A stretch of DNA of 64,000 nt from Mastigocoleus testarum BC008 (GTDB taxonomy: Bacteria > Cyanobacteriota > Cyanobacteriia > Cyanobacteriales > Nostocaceae): NCBI RefSeq assembly GCF_001456025.1, contig NZ_LMTZ01000124.1, positions 1 to 64,000 of the forward strand, read 5' to 3'. A program made the translations under genes and the position numbers. The stretch's first letter is position 1. Every line of letters begins with the position of its first letter. Under the pieces are notes generated by a model. The model had not been told where the DNA came from. It was given only the letters and a program-made list of their open reading frames with translations, and searched no databases. Positions 50,861 through 60,091 of the stretch are shown here, piece after piece.

Positions 50861-51577
50861 ATGAAAAAGCACCTGGATATAAAAAGTGCTTACTATATCT
50901 TGGGATTGGAACCAGGTGCATCTTTCGCCCAGGTTAAGCAAGCTTACCGTCAGTTAGTAAAGATTTGGCATCCTGACTGTTTTTCTGACCTCGATAAAAA
51001 ACAACAAGCAGAGCAAAAAATTAAAACTATTAATGAGGCTTACGAGTTACTCAAATCTTATCAAGCAGACTCATCCAATCGGCCCAAATTTTCTTCTCAG
51101 CAGCAAACAAATAAATCTCAAACAGATAAATCTAAACCTCAAACAGATACAACTCAATCGGGTAAAGAAGAAAAAAGTGAACCTCAAACAGAGAAAAAAA
51201 CAACTAAAGTATATGTTTATCGTTCTAACGCCCAAACCTTTTATCAGTCAGGAGTAGATAAGGCTAATAGGGGCAGATACGAAGAGGCGATCGCAGATTT
51301 TACTAGAGCAATTCACCTCAACGCTCATTATGTTGAAGCATATAAATATCGTGCTTTTGTTTGTCATAAGTTGGGATACAAACATAGAGCTAATGCCGAT
51401 TTAAATCAAGCTGCTAGGATCGAAGAAAATTTTCAATTTAATCGAACTAAAAGCTCTAGTTCAGATTTAAACTCGACCTGGAGGGAAGCAGTACGTTATC
51501 GAAAGAAATCATTTCTAGAAAGATTATGGGATAACTTCAAAGCATTTTGGAAAAAATTTTTTTTGGGAAAATTTTAA
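50861..51577 (+). CDS. J-domain protein with TPR repeats
   Basis: A 238-residue co-chaperone-like protein. The J-domain (about 8-70) has SAYYILGLEPGASFAQVKQA and the essential HPD at 37-39 (KIWHPDCF), so it can stimulate a DnaK ATPase. It lacks the Gly/Phe and zinc-finger regions of true DnaJ. A Gln/Lys/Ser/Thr linker (about 75-120) leads to about two TPR motifs (about 125-195: GVDKANRGRYEEAIADFTRA and AYKYRAFVCHKLGYKHRA). The C-terminus is basic and aromatic. Its substrates are unknown. It is divergent from tocopherol cyclase by 41 bases and may share a promoter region. Confidence 0.9.
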   Translation: MKKHLDIKSAYYILGLEPGASFAQVKQAYRQLVKIWHPDCFSDLDKKQQAEQKIKTINEAYELLKSYQADSSNRPKFSSQQQTNKSQTDKSKPQTDTTQSGKEEKSEPQTEKKTTKVYVYRSNAQTFYQSGVDKANRGRYEEAIADFTRAIHLNAHYVEAYKYRAFVCHKLGYKHRANADLNQAARIEENFQFNRTKSSSSDLNSTWREAVRYRKKSFLERLWDNFKAFWKKFFLGKF

Positions 51578-51605
51578 GTCTGGGAAATTGAGTAATTAAT
51601 TTTAA

Positions 51606-52100
51606 TTAATCAGTTCGACAGCGTCTCTGGGTGTCAGTGCTACACTCGATTCGCTGCTGACGTTTTCGAATAATAGTTTCTAAATTCGGTCTTCCAGTTA
51701 GAGCAAGTCGCCATTCAGCCCAAATACCATAAATGAGATTTGCGATTGCACCAATTATAGGTAATTTGGTAATTGCATAAACCCAACCCATTCCCAAAGC
51801 TTCATAAACGCGGCGAAAGACTTCCACATTTTTAATTACTGTACCGTCGGGTAATACTCCATGAATCCGTCCCATCGCAGCTTCAAAATCAACTCCACCA
51901 TTTTCCTCTGGGTTGTAATCATCATCTGCAATATCTACAAATGCTACTAAATTTCTCCCAGCATCGCGTTTTTGTAAAAAGTTAACTTCACGGACGCACA
52001 GGGGACATTGACCATCGTAAAGTAGCTTAATTTCCCATGAAGGTGAAGACTGATTCAAGTTTTGGTCTGAGTCATAGATGACAGTATTTGGTGAAGACAT
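51606..52100 (-). CDS. DCC-family thiol-disulfide oxidoreductase-like protein (DUF393)
   Basis: A 164-residue protein with the eponymous D-x-x-C-P-x-C: LLYDGQCPLCVREVNFLQ with cysteines at 32 and 35. ADDDYNPEENGGVDFEAAMG and the MGRIHGVLPDGTVIKNVEVFR segment are conserved in the family. Helix-rich C-terminal residues include a moderately hydrophobic stretch (WVYAITKLPIIGAIANLIYG). The family is predicted to have a thioredoxin-like fold; the true substrate is unknown. It is convergent with the J-domain gene 28 bases away. Confidence 0.9.
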   Translation of the reverse strand: MSSPNTVIYDSDQNLNQSSPSWEIKLLYDGQCPLCVREVNFLQKRDAGRNLVAFVDIADDDYNPEENGGVDFEAAMGRIHGVLPDGTVIKNVEVFRRVYEALGMGWVYAITKLPIIGAIANLIYGIWAEWRLALTGRPNLETIIRKRQQRIECSTDTQRRCRTD

Positions 52101-52540
52101 ATTTTTTCAGTCTGCTTAAACAGCACGCTTTTAAAAGTGAGGAAATATTCCTCACAATTAAATTGTCTCAAATTATTAAGGAAAATAAATAAAAATATCT
52201 AAATATATAGTTAAGTTACAAGTTTTTTGGGGTGAATTCTAGTTGTTTGTCCCATTAATTTTGAAATATTGAGATTGAGACTACATATTTCGAACTTCTC
52301 TTGGATAGATTTCGTGAAATATAAACAGAAGTTACCCAATTTACAAGTATTTAAACTGTTTTACAGCCTATTAATTTGAAAACTCACAATACAAGCAACC
52401 TACCAAAGGCTTGTAACTCATAGCTTATAGATTGCTCCCAAACATATCTATAATTATCCATGACAAATATCTATACATAAATTGTTACAAATTTTAGTAT
52501 GATGAAATCATAAGCAAAATGAGTATTTATTCTTATTCAC
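52101..52540. other. Promoter-containing spacer between the DCC gene and ndhD
   Basis: 440 bases, AT-rich, between divergent genes. No gene is seen, and no promoter hexamers could be assigned with confidence. Confidence 0.45.
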
Positions 52541-54226
52541 ATGACAGCGGAACAATTTCCTTGGCTTACCGCGATTATCTTGTTACCACTCCTTGCAGCT
52601 CTCCTCATTCCCTTGCTGCCTGATAAGAATGGTAAATATGTACGTTGGTATGCCTTAGGCGTAGGTATAGCAGATTTTGTCTTAATGTGTGTTGCCTTTT
52701 GGCAAAATTACGATTCCAGTAGTGCGACTTTCCAACTAACAGAAAATTATGCTTGGGTTCCACAATTAGGAATAGACTGGGCAGTTTCGGTTGATGGTCT
52801 ATCTGTTCCCTTGGTGCTTTTGGCAGGTTTTGTCACAACACTTTCCATGTTTTCAGCTTGGCAGGTTGACCGTAGACCCCGTTTATTTTACTTCTTAATG
52901 TTGGTGCTATATGCGGCACAGATTGGGGTCTTTGTAGCTCAAGACTTGTTGCTATTTTTCATCATGTGGGAAGTAGAACTAGTTCCTGTTTACTTACTGG
53001 TATGTATTTGGGGCGGTGCTAGACGTCGTTATGCAGCAACAAAGTTTATTCTCTACACTGCAGCAGCTTCCATATTTATTTTAGTCGCAGCGATCGCAAT
53101 GGCATTTTATGGTGGCGGTGATGTGACCTTCGATATGGCTGCTCTGAAGATGAAGGATTTTCCACTGGCTTTAGAATTACTGCTGTATGCAGGTTTATTA
53201 ATTGCTTTTGGCGTCAAACTAGCTATCTTCCCATTGCATACATGGTTACCGGATGCTCATGGCGAAGCTTCTACTCCAGTGTCAATGATTTTGGCGGGCG
53301 TACTCCTCAAAATGGGTGGATATGGATTAATTCGCCTTAACTTAGAGCTTCTTTCCGACGCACATATTTACTTTGCACCTGTTTTAGCAATTCTTGGTGT
53401 AGTTAACATTATCTACGGCGCGTTGAATTCTTTTGCTCAGACAAATATGAAGCGTCGTTTAGCATATTCCTCTGTTTCCCATATGGGTTTTGTTCTACTG
53501 GGTATTGCATCCTTCACTGACTTGGGAATCAATGGAGCAATGTTGCAGATGGTTTCCCATGGTTTGATTGCTGGAGTGCTATTCTTCTTAGCTGGTGTGA
53601 CCTACGACCGCACCCATACAATGGCAATGAAAGAAATGGGCGGTCTAGCGTTAGCAATGCCAAGAGTATTCGCTTTATTTACTATAGGTGCAATGGGGTC
53701 TTTAGCCCTCCCTGGAATGAGTGGCTTTGTCGGTGAACTTTCTGTCTTTATCGGCTTGACAAGTAGTGATATCTATAGTTCAACATTCTGTACTGTAACT
53801 GTTTTTCTCGCAGCAGTAGGAATTATCCTGACACCGATTTATCTTCTCTCAATGCTCAGAGAAGTATTTTATGGTACAGGGAAAATGACCTGTGACATTA
53901 CCAATGCCTTGCTCGAAAACAAGGAAGATGAAGGAGCAGTATGTTTCGGTACGGATTGTCTTTTACCTACTCAGTCTGTTTATCGCGATGCTAGTACCCG
54001 TGAAGTGTTTATTGCGACCTGCTTCTTGGCATTGATTATTGGTATTGGATTTTATCCTAAGTTTGTCATGCAGATGTATGACGTCAAAACAGTCGCTATA
54101 AATACTCAAGTTCGCGAATCTTATACCTTAGTTGCTGAAAGAAATCCTAATGTTTACGCAAAAGGATTTTTGACAGAGGAACTTGCTAAAGCTGAAATGT
54201 CTTCTGTTTTGGGGACTTTAGATTAA
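52541..54226 (+). CDS. ndhD: NAD(P)H-quinone oxidoreductase subunit 4 (NdhD1-type)
   Basis: A 561-residue polytopic membrane protein of cyanobacterial NDH-1, with about 14 transmembrane segments. Key antiporter-like features: [16 protein letters not shown] (TM5 Glu), [20 protein letters not shown] (TM7 Lys and the broken-helix region), [13 protein letters not shown], and a later conserved Lys/His region around [17 protein letters not shown]. It couples ferredoxin-dependent plastoquinone reduction to proton pumping in thylakoids, in respiration and cyclic electron flow. It has an insertion with cysteines near the C-terminus ([18 protein letters not shown]) common in NdhD1. It is not followed by ndhF here. 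Confidence 0.95.
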   Translation: MTAEQFPWLTAIILLPLLAALLIPLLPDKNGKYVRWYALGVGIADFVLMCVAFWQNYDSSSATFQLTENYAWVPQLGIDWAVSVDGLSVPLVLLAGFVTTLSMFSAWQVDRRPRLFYFLMLVLYAAQIGVFVAQDLLLFFIMWEVELVPVYLLVCIWGGARRRYAATKFILYTAAASIFILVAAIAMAFYGGGDVTFDMAALKMKDFPLALELLLYAGLLIAFGVKLAIFPLHTWLPDAHGEASTPVSMILAGVLLKMGGYGLIRLNLELLSDAHIYFAPVLAILGVVNIIYGALNSFAQTNMKRRLAYSSVSHMGFVLLGIASFTDLGINGAMLQMVSHGLIAGVLFFLAGVTYDRTHTMAMKEMGGLALAMPRVFALFTIGAMGSLALPGMSGFVGELSVFIGLTSSDIYSSTFCTVTVFLAAVGIILTPIYLLSMLREVFYGTGKMTCDITNALLENKEDEGAVCFGTDCLLPTQSVYRDASTREVFIATCFLALIIGIGFYPKFVMQMYDVKTVAINTQVRESYTLVAERNPNVYAKGFLTEELAKAEMSSVLGTLD

Positions 54227-54506
54227 CCCGTTTGCAATCCTAGTTTATTACTTGTACCTGCGTTATTCGCTGAATTTTAATTTACAACAGTGAAACCAGA
54301 AAAAAATAAACTTCAAAATATAAGCTTCAAAACAGAAACTTCAAAATAGAAACTTAGAAAAAATGTTCCAGACGCAGGTTAAAGACAAAGAGAGAAGAGA
54401 GTAGGAACACTAAGTTAACTTCGATGTTGAAAACTAAGCGGTTGCTTTTCGGGAGTGAAAGGCGATCGCTTTGCGCATGCACTTTGTGCTTATCGCTATT
54501 TTAATT

Positions 54507-54608
54507 CAATACGGTTCAGATAAGACTAAATCGGTTGGTAGAGACGTTGCATGCAACGTCTCTACATGCCCAAAATAATCATGGTTCAACCTTAACTGAA
54601 CCGTATTG
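54507..54608. mobile_element. MITE-like element with 18-base terminal inverted repeats and 10-base target duplication
   Basis: The ends are CAATACGGTTCAGATAAG and CTTAACTGAACCGTATTG, complementary at 17 of 18 positions. The element is flanked by an exact 10-base direct repeat, TATTTTAATT, at 54497-54506 and 54609-54618, the expected mark of transposition. The interior carries the perfect GTAGAGACGTTGC palindrome (54538-54565). It is 102 bases with no coding capacity, so it would move only with a transposase supplied elsewhere. Confidence 0.88.
54538..54565. repeat. Palindromic repeat (GTAGAGACGTWGC family), copy 6, inside the MITE
   Basis: A perfect 28-base palindrome with half-site GTAGAGACGTTGCA. 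Confidence 0.9.
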
Positions 54609-54692
54609 TATTTTAATTGATGTTTATTTAAATCTAGATTTTTCTCTAATTGCTAAACTGAATGCATCTCCCTTGGTTGTGAAATTCCTATT

Positions 54693-56246
54693 ATGGCTCG
54701 TTGGTTCAATACTGCTGGTCCTTGTAAAGCTGATATCCACTACATGTTACCGCCAACGCTTCGGTTACCCAATTTAAAGCGTTTGATTGACCAACAAAGT
54801 TATTTTGTGATTTATGCACCCCGCCAAACTGGTAAAACTACTGCGATGTTGGCGCTAGCAAAACAACTAACAGAAAGCGGCAAATATTTTGCTATTATGG
54901 TTTCTGCAGAAGTTGGGGCACCTTTTAGTAATGACCCAGGTGAAGCTGAACTTGCTATTCTCAGTGCTTGGCGATTACGTACTCAGTTATATTTACCCGC
55001 AGATTTACACCTTCCTAATAATGTAGAACAAGGGAGTTCAGGACAGCGAATTCAAGCTACTTTACGAAACTGGTCACAAGCATCACCAAGACCTTTAGTG
55101 TTATTTATTGATGAAATCGACTCCTTACAAGATGAAGCCTTAATTTCAGTTTTGCGACAACTACGTGACGGTTACCCTATTCGTCCTGAAAATTTTCCAC
55201 TTTCAATTGGGTTAGTTGGTTTACGAGATGTCAGAGATTACAAGGTCGCAAGTGGGGGTAGTAACAGATTAAATACTGCGAGTCCATTTAATATAAAAGT
55301 CCGCTCCCTAACCCTGAGGAATTTTACTGCTACAGAAGTTGGAGAGCTATACCAACAACACACTGATGATACCGGACAAGTTTTTACAGAGTCGGCAATC
55401 GAAACAGCCTTTGATTTGACTCAGGGACAGCCTTGGTTAGTAAATGCTTTGGCTAAAGAAGTAGTTGAAGAGATGGTAACAGATACGAATGTCGCCATTA
55501 CATTGGAGCATATTCATAAAGCCAAGGAAATTTTAATTAAAAGACAAGATACTCATCTTGATTCCCTTGCAGAGAAATTACGAGAACCAAGGGTAAAAAC
55601 AATTATTGAACCGATATTATCAGGACAAACATTGGGGGTAACCTCATCAGATGACCGACAATATTTGCTGGATTTGGGTTTGTTAAGAAGAGATCCTGCG
55701 GGAGGATTGATAATTGCAAATCCGATTTACAGAGAAGTTATTCCTCGCGTGTTAGTACAAGGAACTCAAGATACTTTACCTCACATCAGTCCTAGTTGGT
55801 TAACTCCATCTGGAGAATTGGATACAGATGCTTTACTAAAGGCGTTTATAGCATTTTGGCGACAGCATGGCGAACCGTTGCTTGGTAGTGCTGCTTAGCA
55901 TGAGATTGCCCCACATTTAGTATTAATGGCATTTTTGCATCGCGTTGTGAATGGGGATGGAACCTTAGAACGGGAATATGCAATTGGGTGTGATCGCATG
56001 GATTTATGCTTGAAATATGGGAAGGTTACTTTAGGAATCGAACTAAAAACTTGGCGAGATAAAAAAGGAGATCCGTTGGAGTCGGGTCTGGAACAGTTAG
56101 ATTCTTATTTGGCGCGGTTAGGAGTAAATTTTGGTTGGTTGGTGATTTTTGATTTGCGTGGGAAGGCTTTACCCATAGAGGAGCGTTTGAGTACTGAAGT
56201 TGCAATTAGTGAAAATGGGTGTTCTATTACCGTTGTTAGGGCGTGA
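54693..56246 (+). pseudogene. AAA-like ATPase with C-terminal PD-(D/E)XK-like domain, interrupted by an in-frame amber codon
   Basis: Two open frames, 54693-55898 (401 residues) and 55926-56246 (106 residues), lie in the same frame and are separated by a single TAG at 55896-55898. The codons between (HEIAPHLVLM) read straight through. The first part has Walker A APRQTGKTTAM (about 42-52) and Walker B LVLFIDEIDSL (about 135-145), an AAA_35-like ATPase, followed by winged-helix-like sequence. The second has a nuclease-like D...E-x-K pattern (DRMDLCLKYG then LGIELKTW). From memory, uninterrupted relatives have an aromatic residue where the TAG lies, so one base change could have split the gene. 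It could instead be read through or work as two proteins. MITE-like elements sit on both sides. Confidence 0.78.
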
Positions 56247-56257
56247 AGTATAAATTA

Positions 56258-56414
56258 AACAGGACTTACGCAACGTTAGCATCGCGTGTCCGCAGGACAT
56301 AGATTTGTCATTGCGACCGAAACGCAGTGTAGGGAAGCAATCTCATAGATTTTGGCGATTACGTCGCTGTCGCTCGTAATGACGTAGTTACGTTCATTTT
56401 GCGTAAGTCCTGTT
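56258..56414. mobile_element. MITE-like element with 16-base terminal inverted repeats
   Basis: AACAGGACTTACGCAA (56258-56273) and TTGCGTAAGTCCTGTT (56399-56414) are exact complements. A nested inverted pair, GTCATTGCGA (56307-56316) and TCGTAATGAC (56374-56383), lies within. It is 157 bases without coding capacity. No unambiguous target duplication was found. It starts 11 bases after the split ATPase gene. Confidence 0.8.
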
Positions 56415-56800
56415 AAATTTTAGATATCTTCACGAAAGTCAAGCGGTAATCTGGATGTTGTCATCAAAAATATTGGCTGAAGTGCGTAACACTTAGGGGA
56501 AATAAATCGTAAAACTTTCGTGTTTCCAAAAAAAGAACTACTAAGTCCATTATTGGGGCAGAAATACAGCAAAATAATTAAACTTGATAGCAAGCTTATA
56601 GAGTATTCAGAAGGCTGTTTGAAATAGAAATCTACTTTCTCTACAAAAATAAGACAAGACTAAAGTAACAATGGATACTTGTACTCCTACACAACAAAAT
56701 GTTAAATAACTGTTACTTGATTGATTCAAAAAGTAAATTGAGCAGGTGATAGTGTTTAATGCAACAAGTTTAGCAAGTAAAAATAACTAATAATATAACT

Positions 56801-56824
56801 TGTAAGTTAATAAATTAACTTACA
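56801..56824. promoter_or_regulatory. Operator-like perfect inverted repeat upstream of the 528-residue protein gene
   Basis: TGTAAGTTAA and its exact complement are separated by 4 bases (TAAA). The position, 85 bases before the start codon, suits a repressor or activator site; the arms could also form a hairpin. No regulator is known. Confidence 0.45.
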
Positions 56825-56908
56825 TCACTATACTTTTGTGTTTAATTTTGATAGGCACTATTATCTTATTTTCTAAAGAAAACAGAAATTATATTTAGGA
56901 GTTTTAAG

Positions 56909-58495
56909 ATGAGTTTATATATTTATGACCCCAGAATACACTTATTTGCTTTTTCTGCTAAAGAAAATGTCAATAATCGCAAAATAATTAATAAAAATTG
57001 GATTTGGGATAAGTGTAATGAAATTATTTCTAGAACAACTTTAAGTCAAAAATTTGATATCTTTCACCAAATCAATATTGATGCAGACACTACAAACTTA
57101 ATTAAAATTTTCCAAGATGAAGATATTTTTCATCCAATTTTTTTTGATGAAAATGCTGAAATTATTCCTGAACAACCCAATAAAGATAAAGACTTAATTT
57201 TATTGCATACTAATAATAGTAGTGTTTATGCCATACAAATTGATGAAAACTATGGATTATGTATTAATTTTAATTTAAATCATCCAAGAATAGCGACTCA
57301 AACAGTTGAGGTAAATCAATTACGATTTCTAAATCCAGAAAATGTTTTAATTTTAGGTAACGAAGCAAATGACAGCAATCAATTTGTAGGTCAAACATTA
57401 TTAATTACTGCTCAACTTTTAGAGCAAGATGAGCATAAAACAAATAAAGAGCTTAGAATTATTGCTAAACAATGTATTAAGGCTCTCTTTCCCGATAAGC
57501 ACTATCCTTTTAATAGACAAGGTCAATTATTTAATAGTCCCATTTTTGAATACGGTAGTCTTAGACGTAAAAGCTTAGAGCGTTATCAACATATTCTAGT
57601 TTGGTTATTTTACAATCGACAGGAAAGAGAAAAATTTTATAAAAATTATAATGATTTTTTAGACTTATTTTTATACAGGGCTAGAATAACAAGTGCTTTT
57701 AAAGAAATTCGCCGTCAAGAAAATTTAATCGCAAAAGACCTTAAAGAAATTAACGATCAGATTGACAGTTTGCATTCTCATAAAAATAATATTAATCCGA
57801 CAGAAGAAGAATTATTCTATTTTAAAAATAAGCTTACTAAGCTTCCAAAAATGGCAAGAGAGTATGGCAGAAAAATTGGTTGCATGTATGAATTTGAGTC
57901 CAGTTCAGTTGTTAAAGATAACTCTAAACTTTATCATGATAAGCTTACGGAGTTAGAGAAAAATACAGAAAATTTCAGCGATAAAGACATTAATTTTCTG
58001 AAAACTTTTATTGATAAAAACTGTAAAGACTTTCTAGAAAATACCGCAGCGAAACTGAAATATTTTGTATACAGTTCTACACTAACAGATAGTGCAATCG
58101 CATCAGTCAGAGGTCAAATTGCAATTGAACAAACAGAACTAGAAATTCAGCGACAAAAACGTGAAGCAAAAAGCCAATATAAACAGCAAATCACAATTCT
58201 AGCCATAGGTAGTGGTATTGCAGCCGGAGAAATTTTTGCATCCAGTTACGATCTAATAGATGAAGAGAAATTACCTCTAATAACTTCATACTATATTCAT
58301 CCCTTTTTCTTATCTATTTTTTACAGTTTATTATTCGGCTCCTTTGTAGCAATACTTATTTGGACAACACCTCACATATGGAAGTTTGTAAATCAGAAAT
58401 GGGAGTTGACAAAGATTAAAACTATTTCAAGATTTAAAGTTATTAAGAGACTCCTACTTAATACAAAGAACAGAAGAAATAATTACCCCCGCTAG
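56909..58495 (+). CDS. Unrecognised 528-residue protein with coiled coil and C-terminal membrane hairpin
   Basis: I do not recognise this protein. The start is supported by TAGGAGT at 56896. Residues 1-230 look like a soluble mixed alpha/beta domain without a known motif (for example MSLYIYDPRIHLFAFSAKEN). Residues about 245-430 are highly charged and helical, with likely coiled coils (IRRQENLIAKDLKEINDQI and IAIEQTELEIQRQKREAKSQ). Two hydrophobic segments follow (about 431-446, and about 463-487 with FFLSIFYSLLFGSFVAILIW), then a basic cytoplasmic-type tail (TKNRRNNYPR). It is strikingly AT-rich and rich in Asn, Ile and Lys compared with its neighbours, which suggests transfer. The layout (soluble domain, long coil, membrane hairpin) would suit a membrane-tethered sensor or effector, but no function can be assigned. 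Confidence 0.75.
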   Translation: MSLYIYDPRIHLFAFSAKENVNNRKIINKNWIWDKCNEIISRTTLSQKFDIFHQINIDADTTNLIKIFQDEDIFHPIFFDENAEIIPEQPNKDKDLILLHTNNSSVYAIQIDENYGLCINFNLNHPRIATQTVEVNQLRFLNPENVLILGNEANDSNQFVGQTLLITAQLLEQDEHKTNKELRIIAKQCIKALFPDKHYPFNRQGQLFNSPIFEYGSLRRKSLERYQHILVWLFYNRQEREKFYKNYNDFLDLFLYRARITSAFKEIRRQENLIAKDLKEINDQIDSLHSHKNNINPTEEELFYFKNKLTKLPKMAREYGRKIGCMYEFESSSVVKDNSKLYHDKLTELEKNTENFSDKDINFLKTFIDKNCKDFLENTAAKLKYFVYSSTLTDSAIASVRGQIAIEQTELEIQRQKREAKSQYKQQITILAIGSGIAAGEIFASSYDLIDEEKLPLITSYYIHPFFLSIFYSLLFGSFVAILIWTTPHIWKFVNQKWELTKIKTISRFKVIKRLLLNTKNRRNNYPR

Positions 58496-58580
58496 TATCC
58501 TTTTGCTTGTCTATTTGTGTTCCCTATATTCACTCACTTCAGCAATCTACTACCTACCTACAATTTCCAATGCTTTACAA

Positions 58581-59069
58581 CTAGGGTTTATTGGATATAT
58601 TTCTGACTCCTATAGACAAAGGTAGTAAATTACGAATTTCTTCCCTGACACTCATCAGGATTTTACCAAGATGATTTTGTCCGCTTCTATCCGCACCACA
58701 TCCCCAAAAATAATCCCTAGCGGAATCTTCCACTAATAATCGATCTCCGGTACTTAACAATATATCCCTGATATCGGCATGGGTAATAAATTTGGTCAAG
58801 ACAGCTTTTCGCATGACTTCGGTTTTGCGTATGTCCCACTCCGGATGTGGTTTACGTGTCGAACAACGTCCTAAACTTGCTGCTTCTTCTGGGGTACCTA
58901 CTTTATGAATTACTGGTATTACAGCTTCATACTCAGTGTCAACAAATTTTTGTGCTTGGTAGTAGTGTTCCACCGTTGACCAGTAAGCACCTTGAATGAA
59001 GATTGCATGTTCCGAAAAGTTGGAAAAACAGCCGTAAGGTTGCCAAACTTTGTAAAAATAAATAGCCAT
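58581..59069 (-). CDS. NADAR-family protein (YbiA-like N-glycosidase)
   Basis: A 162-residue protein of the NADAR fold. Signatures: YGCFSNFSEHAIFI near the start, WSTVEHYYQAQKF (about 31-43), the RKPHPEWDIRKTEVMRKAVLTKF helix region (split here at about 73-95), LLSTGDRLLVEDS, and DYFWGCGADRSGQNHLGKIL. NADAR proteins act on ADP-ribose derivatives: some cleave riboflavin-pathway intermediates, and others remove ADP-ribose from guanine bases to counter DarT toxins. No DarT-like gene adjoins, and ribBA is 12 kb away. It is convergent with the unrecognised 528-residue gene. Confidence 0.92.
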   Translation of the reverse strand: MAIYFYKVWQPYGCFSNFSEHAIFIQGAYWSTVEHYYQAQKFVDTEYEAVIPVIHKVGTPEEAASLGRCSTRKPHPEWDIRKTEVMRKAVLTKFITHADIRDILLSTGDRLLVEDSARDYFWGCGADRSGQNHLGKILMSVREEIRNLLPLSIGVRNISNKP

Positions 59070-59470
59070 GTAAAATGTGTTTGTTATGAATCGATTTCTA
59101 AGATTTTGCAGACAGTCGCAAAGTTTCGGGAGATAAAAATTAAGGGTTTTAAGTTCGAGATTTGAGATTCAAGGTTGTAAATTCAAGATTTTAGATTCAA
59201 GATTTTAAATATAAAGATTTTTACATCATCACCGCTATCGTACATCTATTTTTTCTTATCGCAAAAACCACCAGTTAAACGGTTACTTTTCAATCTATTA
59301 ACATTTTAGTTATTAAATATAATAATAGATAATTTTTGTAAAGATGTAATAATTTATATCAAACTTCAGATATTTGATAATGGGTAATAGCTCATTGGTC
59401 ATAGGTGAAGAGAAGCAATTACCATACCATGGACTGAGGAGTCTTCATAGTAAATATCCTCTAAAACCGT
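59070..59470. other. Spacer with degenerate AGATTCAAG-type repeats
   Basis: About 59150-59215 is a run of imperfect units (GAGATTCAAGG, AAATTCAAGAT, TAGATTCAAGAT). The rest is AT-rich. No gene is seen. Confidence 0.45.
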
Positions 59471-60091
59471 ATGTTTGCAAGCAACTATGAAATAAGTGGC
59501 TATGAAAAAAGTAATTGGGGCTGGGTTCTTTCGCAGTGGCAAAAACAAATAGGAGAATGGATTCAGTATCAATTACAGCGCTTTGATCGCACTTTACCTA
59601 ATTGGTCACCTAATTGGTCGATTAGTAAAAACTTTGTAGATTTTCTCGGTATTTTATATTGGATTATTTTGGGCTTATTTTTCATTTGGGTCATTTGGCG
59701 TTTATGGCGAGAGTTTAGCCCTTATATTTATGCTTGGTTAGCTGATGAGCGTTTTTCACCCGAACAAAATGGAGAAAAATCTACCCCGGATTTATCTGTA
59801 GAATCATTAATTTCGCGATCGCAAAGTTTGTATCGTCAGGGAAATTACTCGGAAGCTTGTCGCTGTTTGTATGTTGCAATGCTACAAAAATTGCATGAAA
59901 AGAAAATTTTACGTCATAAATCTAGTCGCACCGATGGAGAATATTTACAGTTACTACAATTGTCTGTCACTCCGATGCAACCCTATGAAACTTTAATTAC
60001 GACTCATGAGCAATTATGTTTCAATAATGCAGAAATTCAAGCGGAAAATTACCAACAATGTCAGCAAGCATATCGGGAAATTGAAGATTAA
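59471..60091 (+). CDS. DUF4129-domain membrane protein
   Basis: A 206-residue protein. An N-terminal amphipathic region rich in Trp is followed by one transmembrane helix (FLGILYWIILGLFFIWVIWRLW, split at about 57-78). The C-terminal cytoplasmic DUF4129 domain (about 105-206) has SQSLYRQGNYSEACRCLYVA and RHKSSRTDGEYLQLL. DUF4129 often accompanies DUF4350, MoxR ATPase and DUF58 proteins in an envelope-related operon, or is fused to transglutaminases. The stop codon overlaps the start of the DUF4350 gene (TAATG), so the two are translationally coupled. Confidence 0.85.
   Translation: MFASNYEISGYEKSNWGWVLSQWQKQIGEWIQYQLQRFDRTLPNWSPNWSISKNFVDFLGILYWIILGLFFIWVIWRLWREFSPYIYAWLADERFSPEQNGEKSTPDLSVESLISRSQSLYRQGNYSEACRCLYVAMLQKLHEKKILRHKSSRTDGEYLQLLQLSVTPMQPYETLITTHEQLCFNNAEIQAENYQQCQQAYREIED

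Larger units (their letters stand above)
54227..54692. other. Spacer downstream of ndhD containing a MITE-like insertion
   Basis: AT-rich, with a GC-rich scrap at about 54460-54480 that includes GCGATCGC. The MITE (54507-54608) is described separately. An open frame at 54535-54777 is produced by the repeat and is not a gene. Confidence 0.5.
56247..56908. other. Spacer with MITE-like element and an operator-like palindrome
   Basis: After the element at 56258-56414 the sequence is AT-rich and without genes. A perfect inverted repeat (TGTAAGTTAA and complement) lies at 56801-56824, 85 bases before the next gene. Confidence 0.6.

Noticed and set aside
54535-54777. 80-codon open frame after ndhD
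   Set aside because: It is generated by the MITE and its palindrome and overlaps the ATPase start in another frame.
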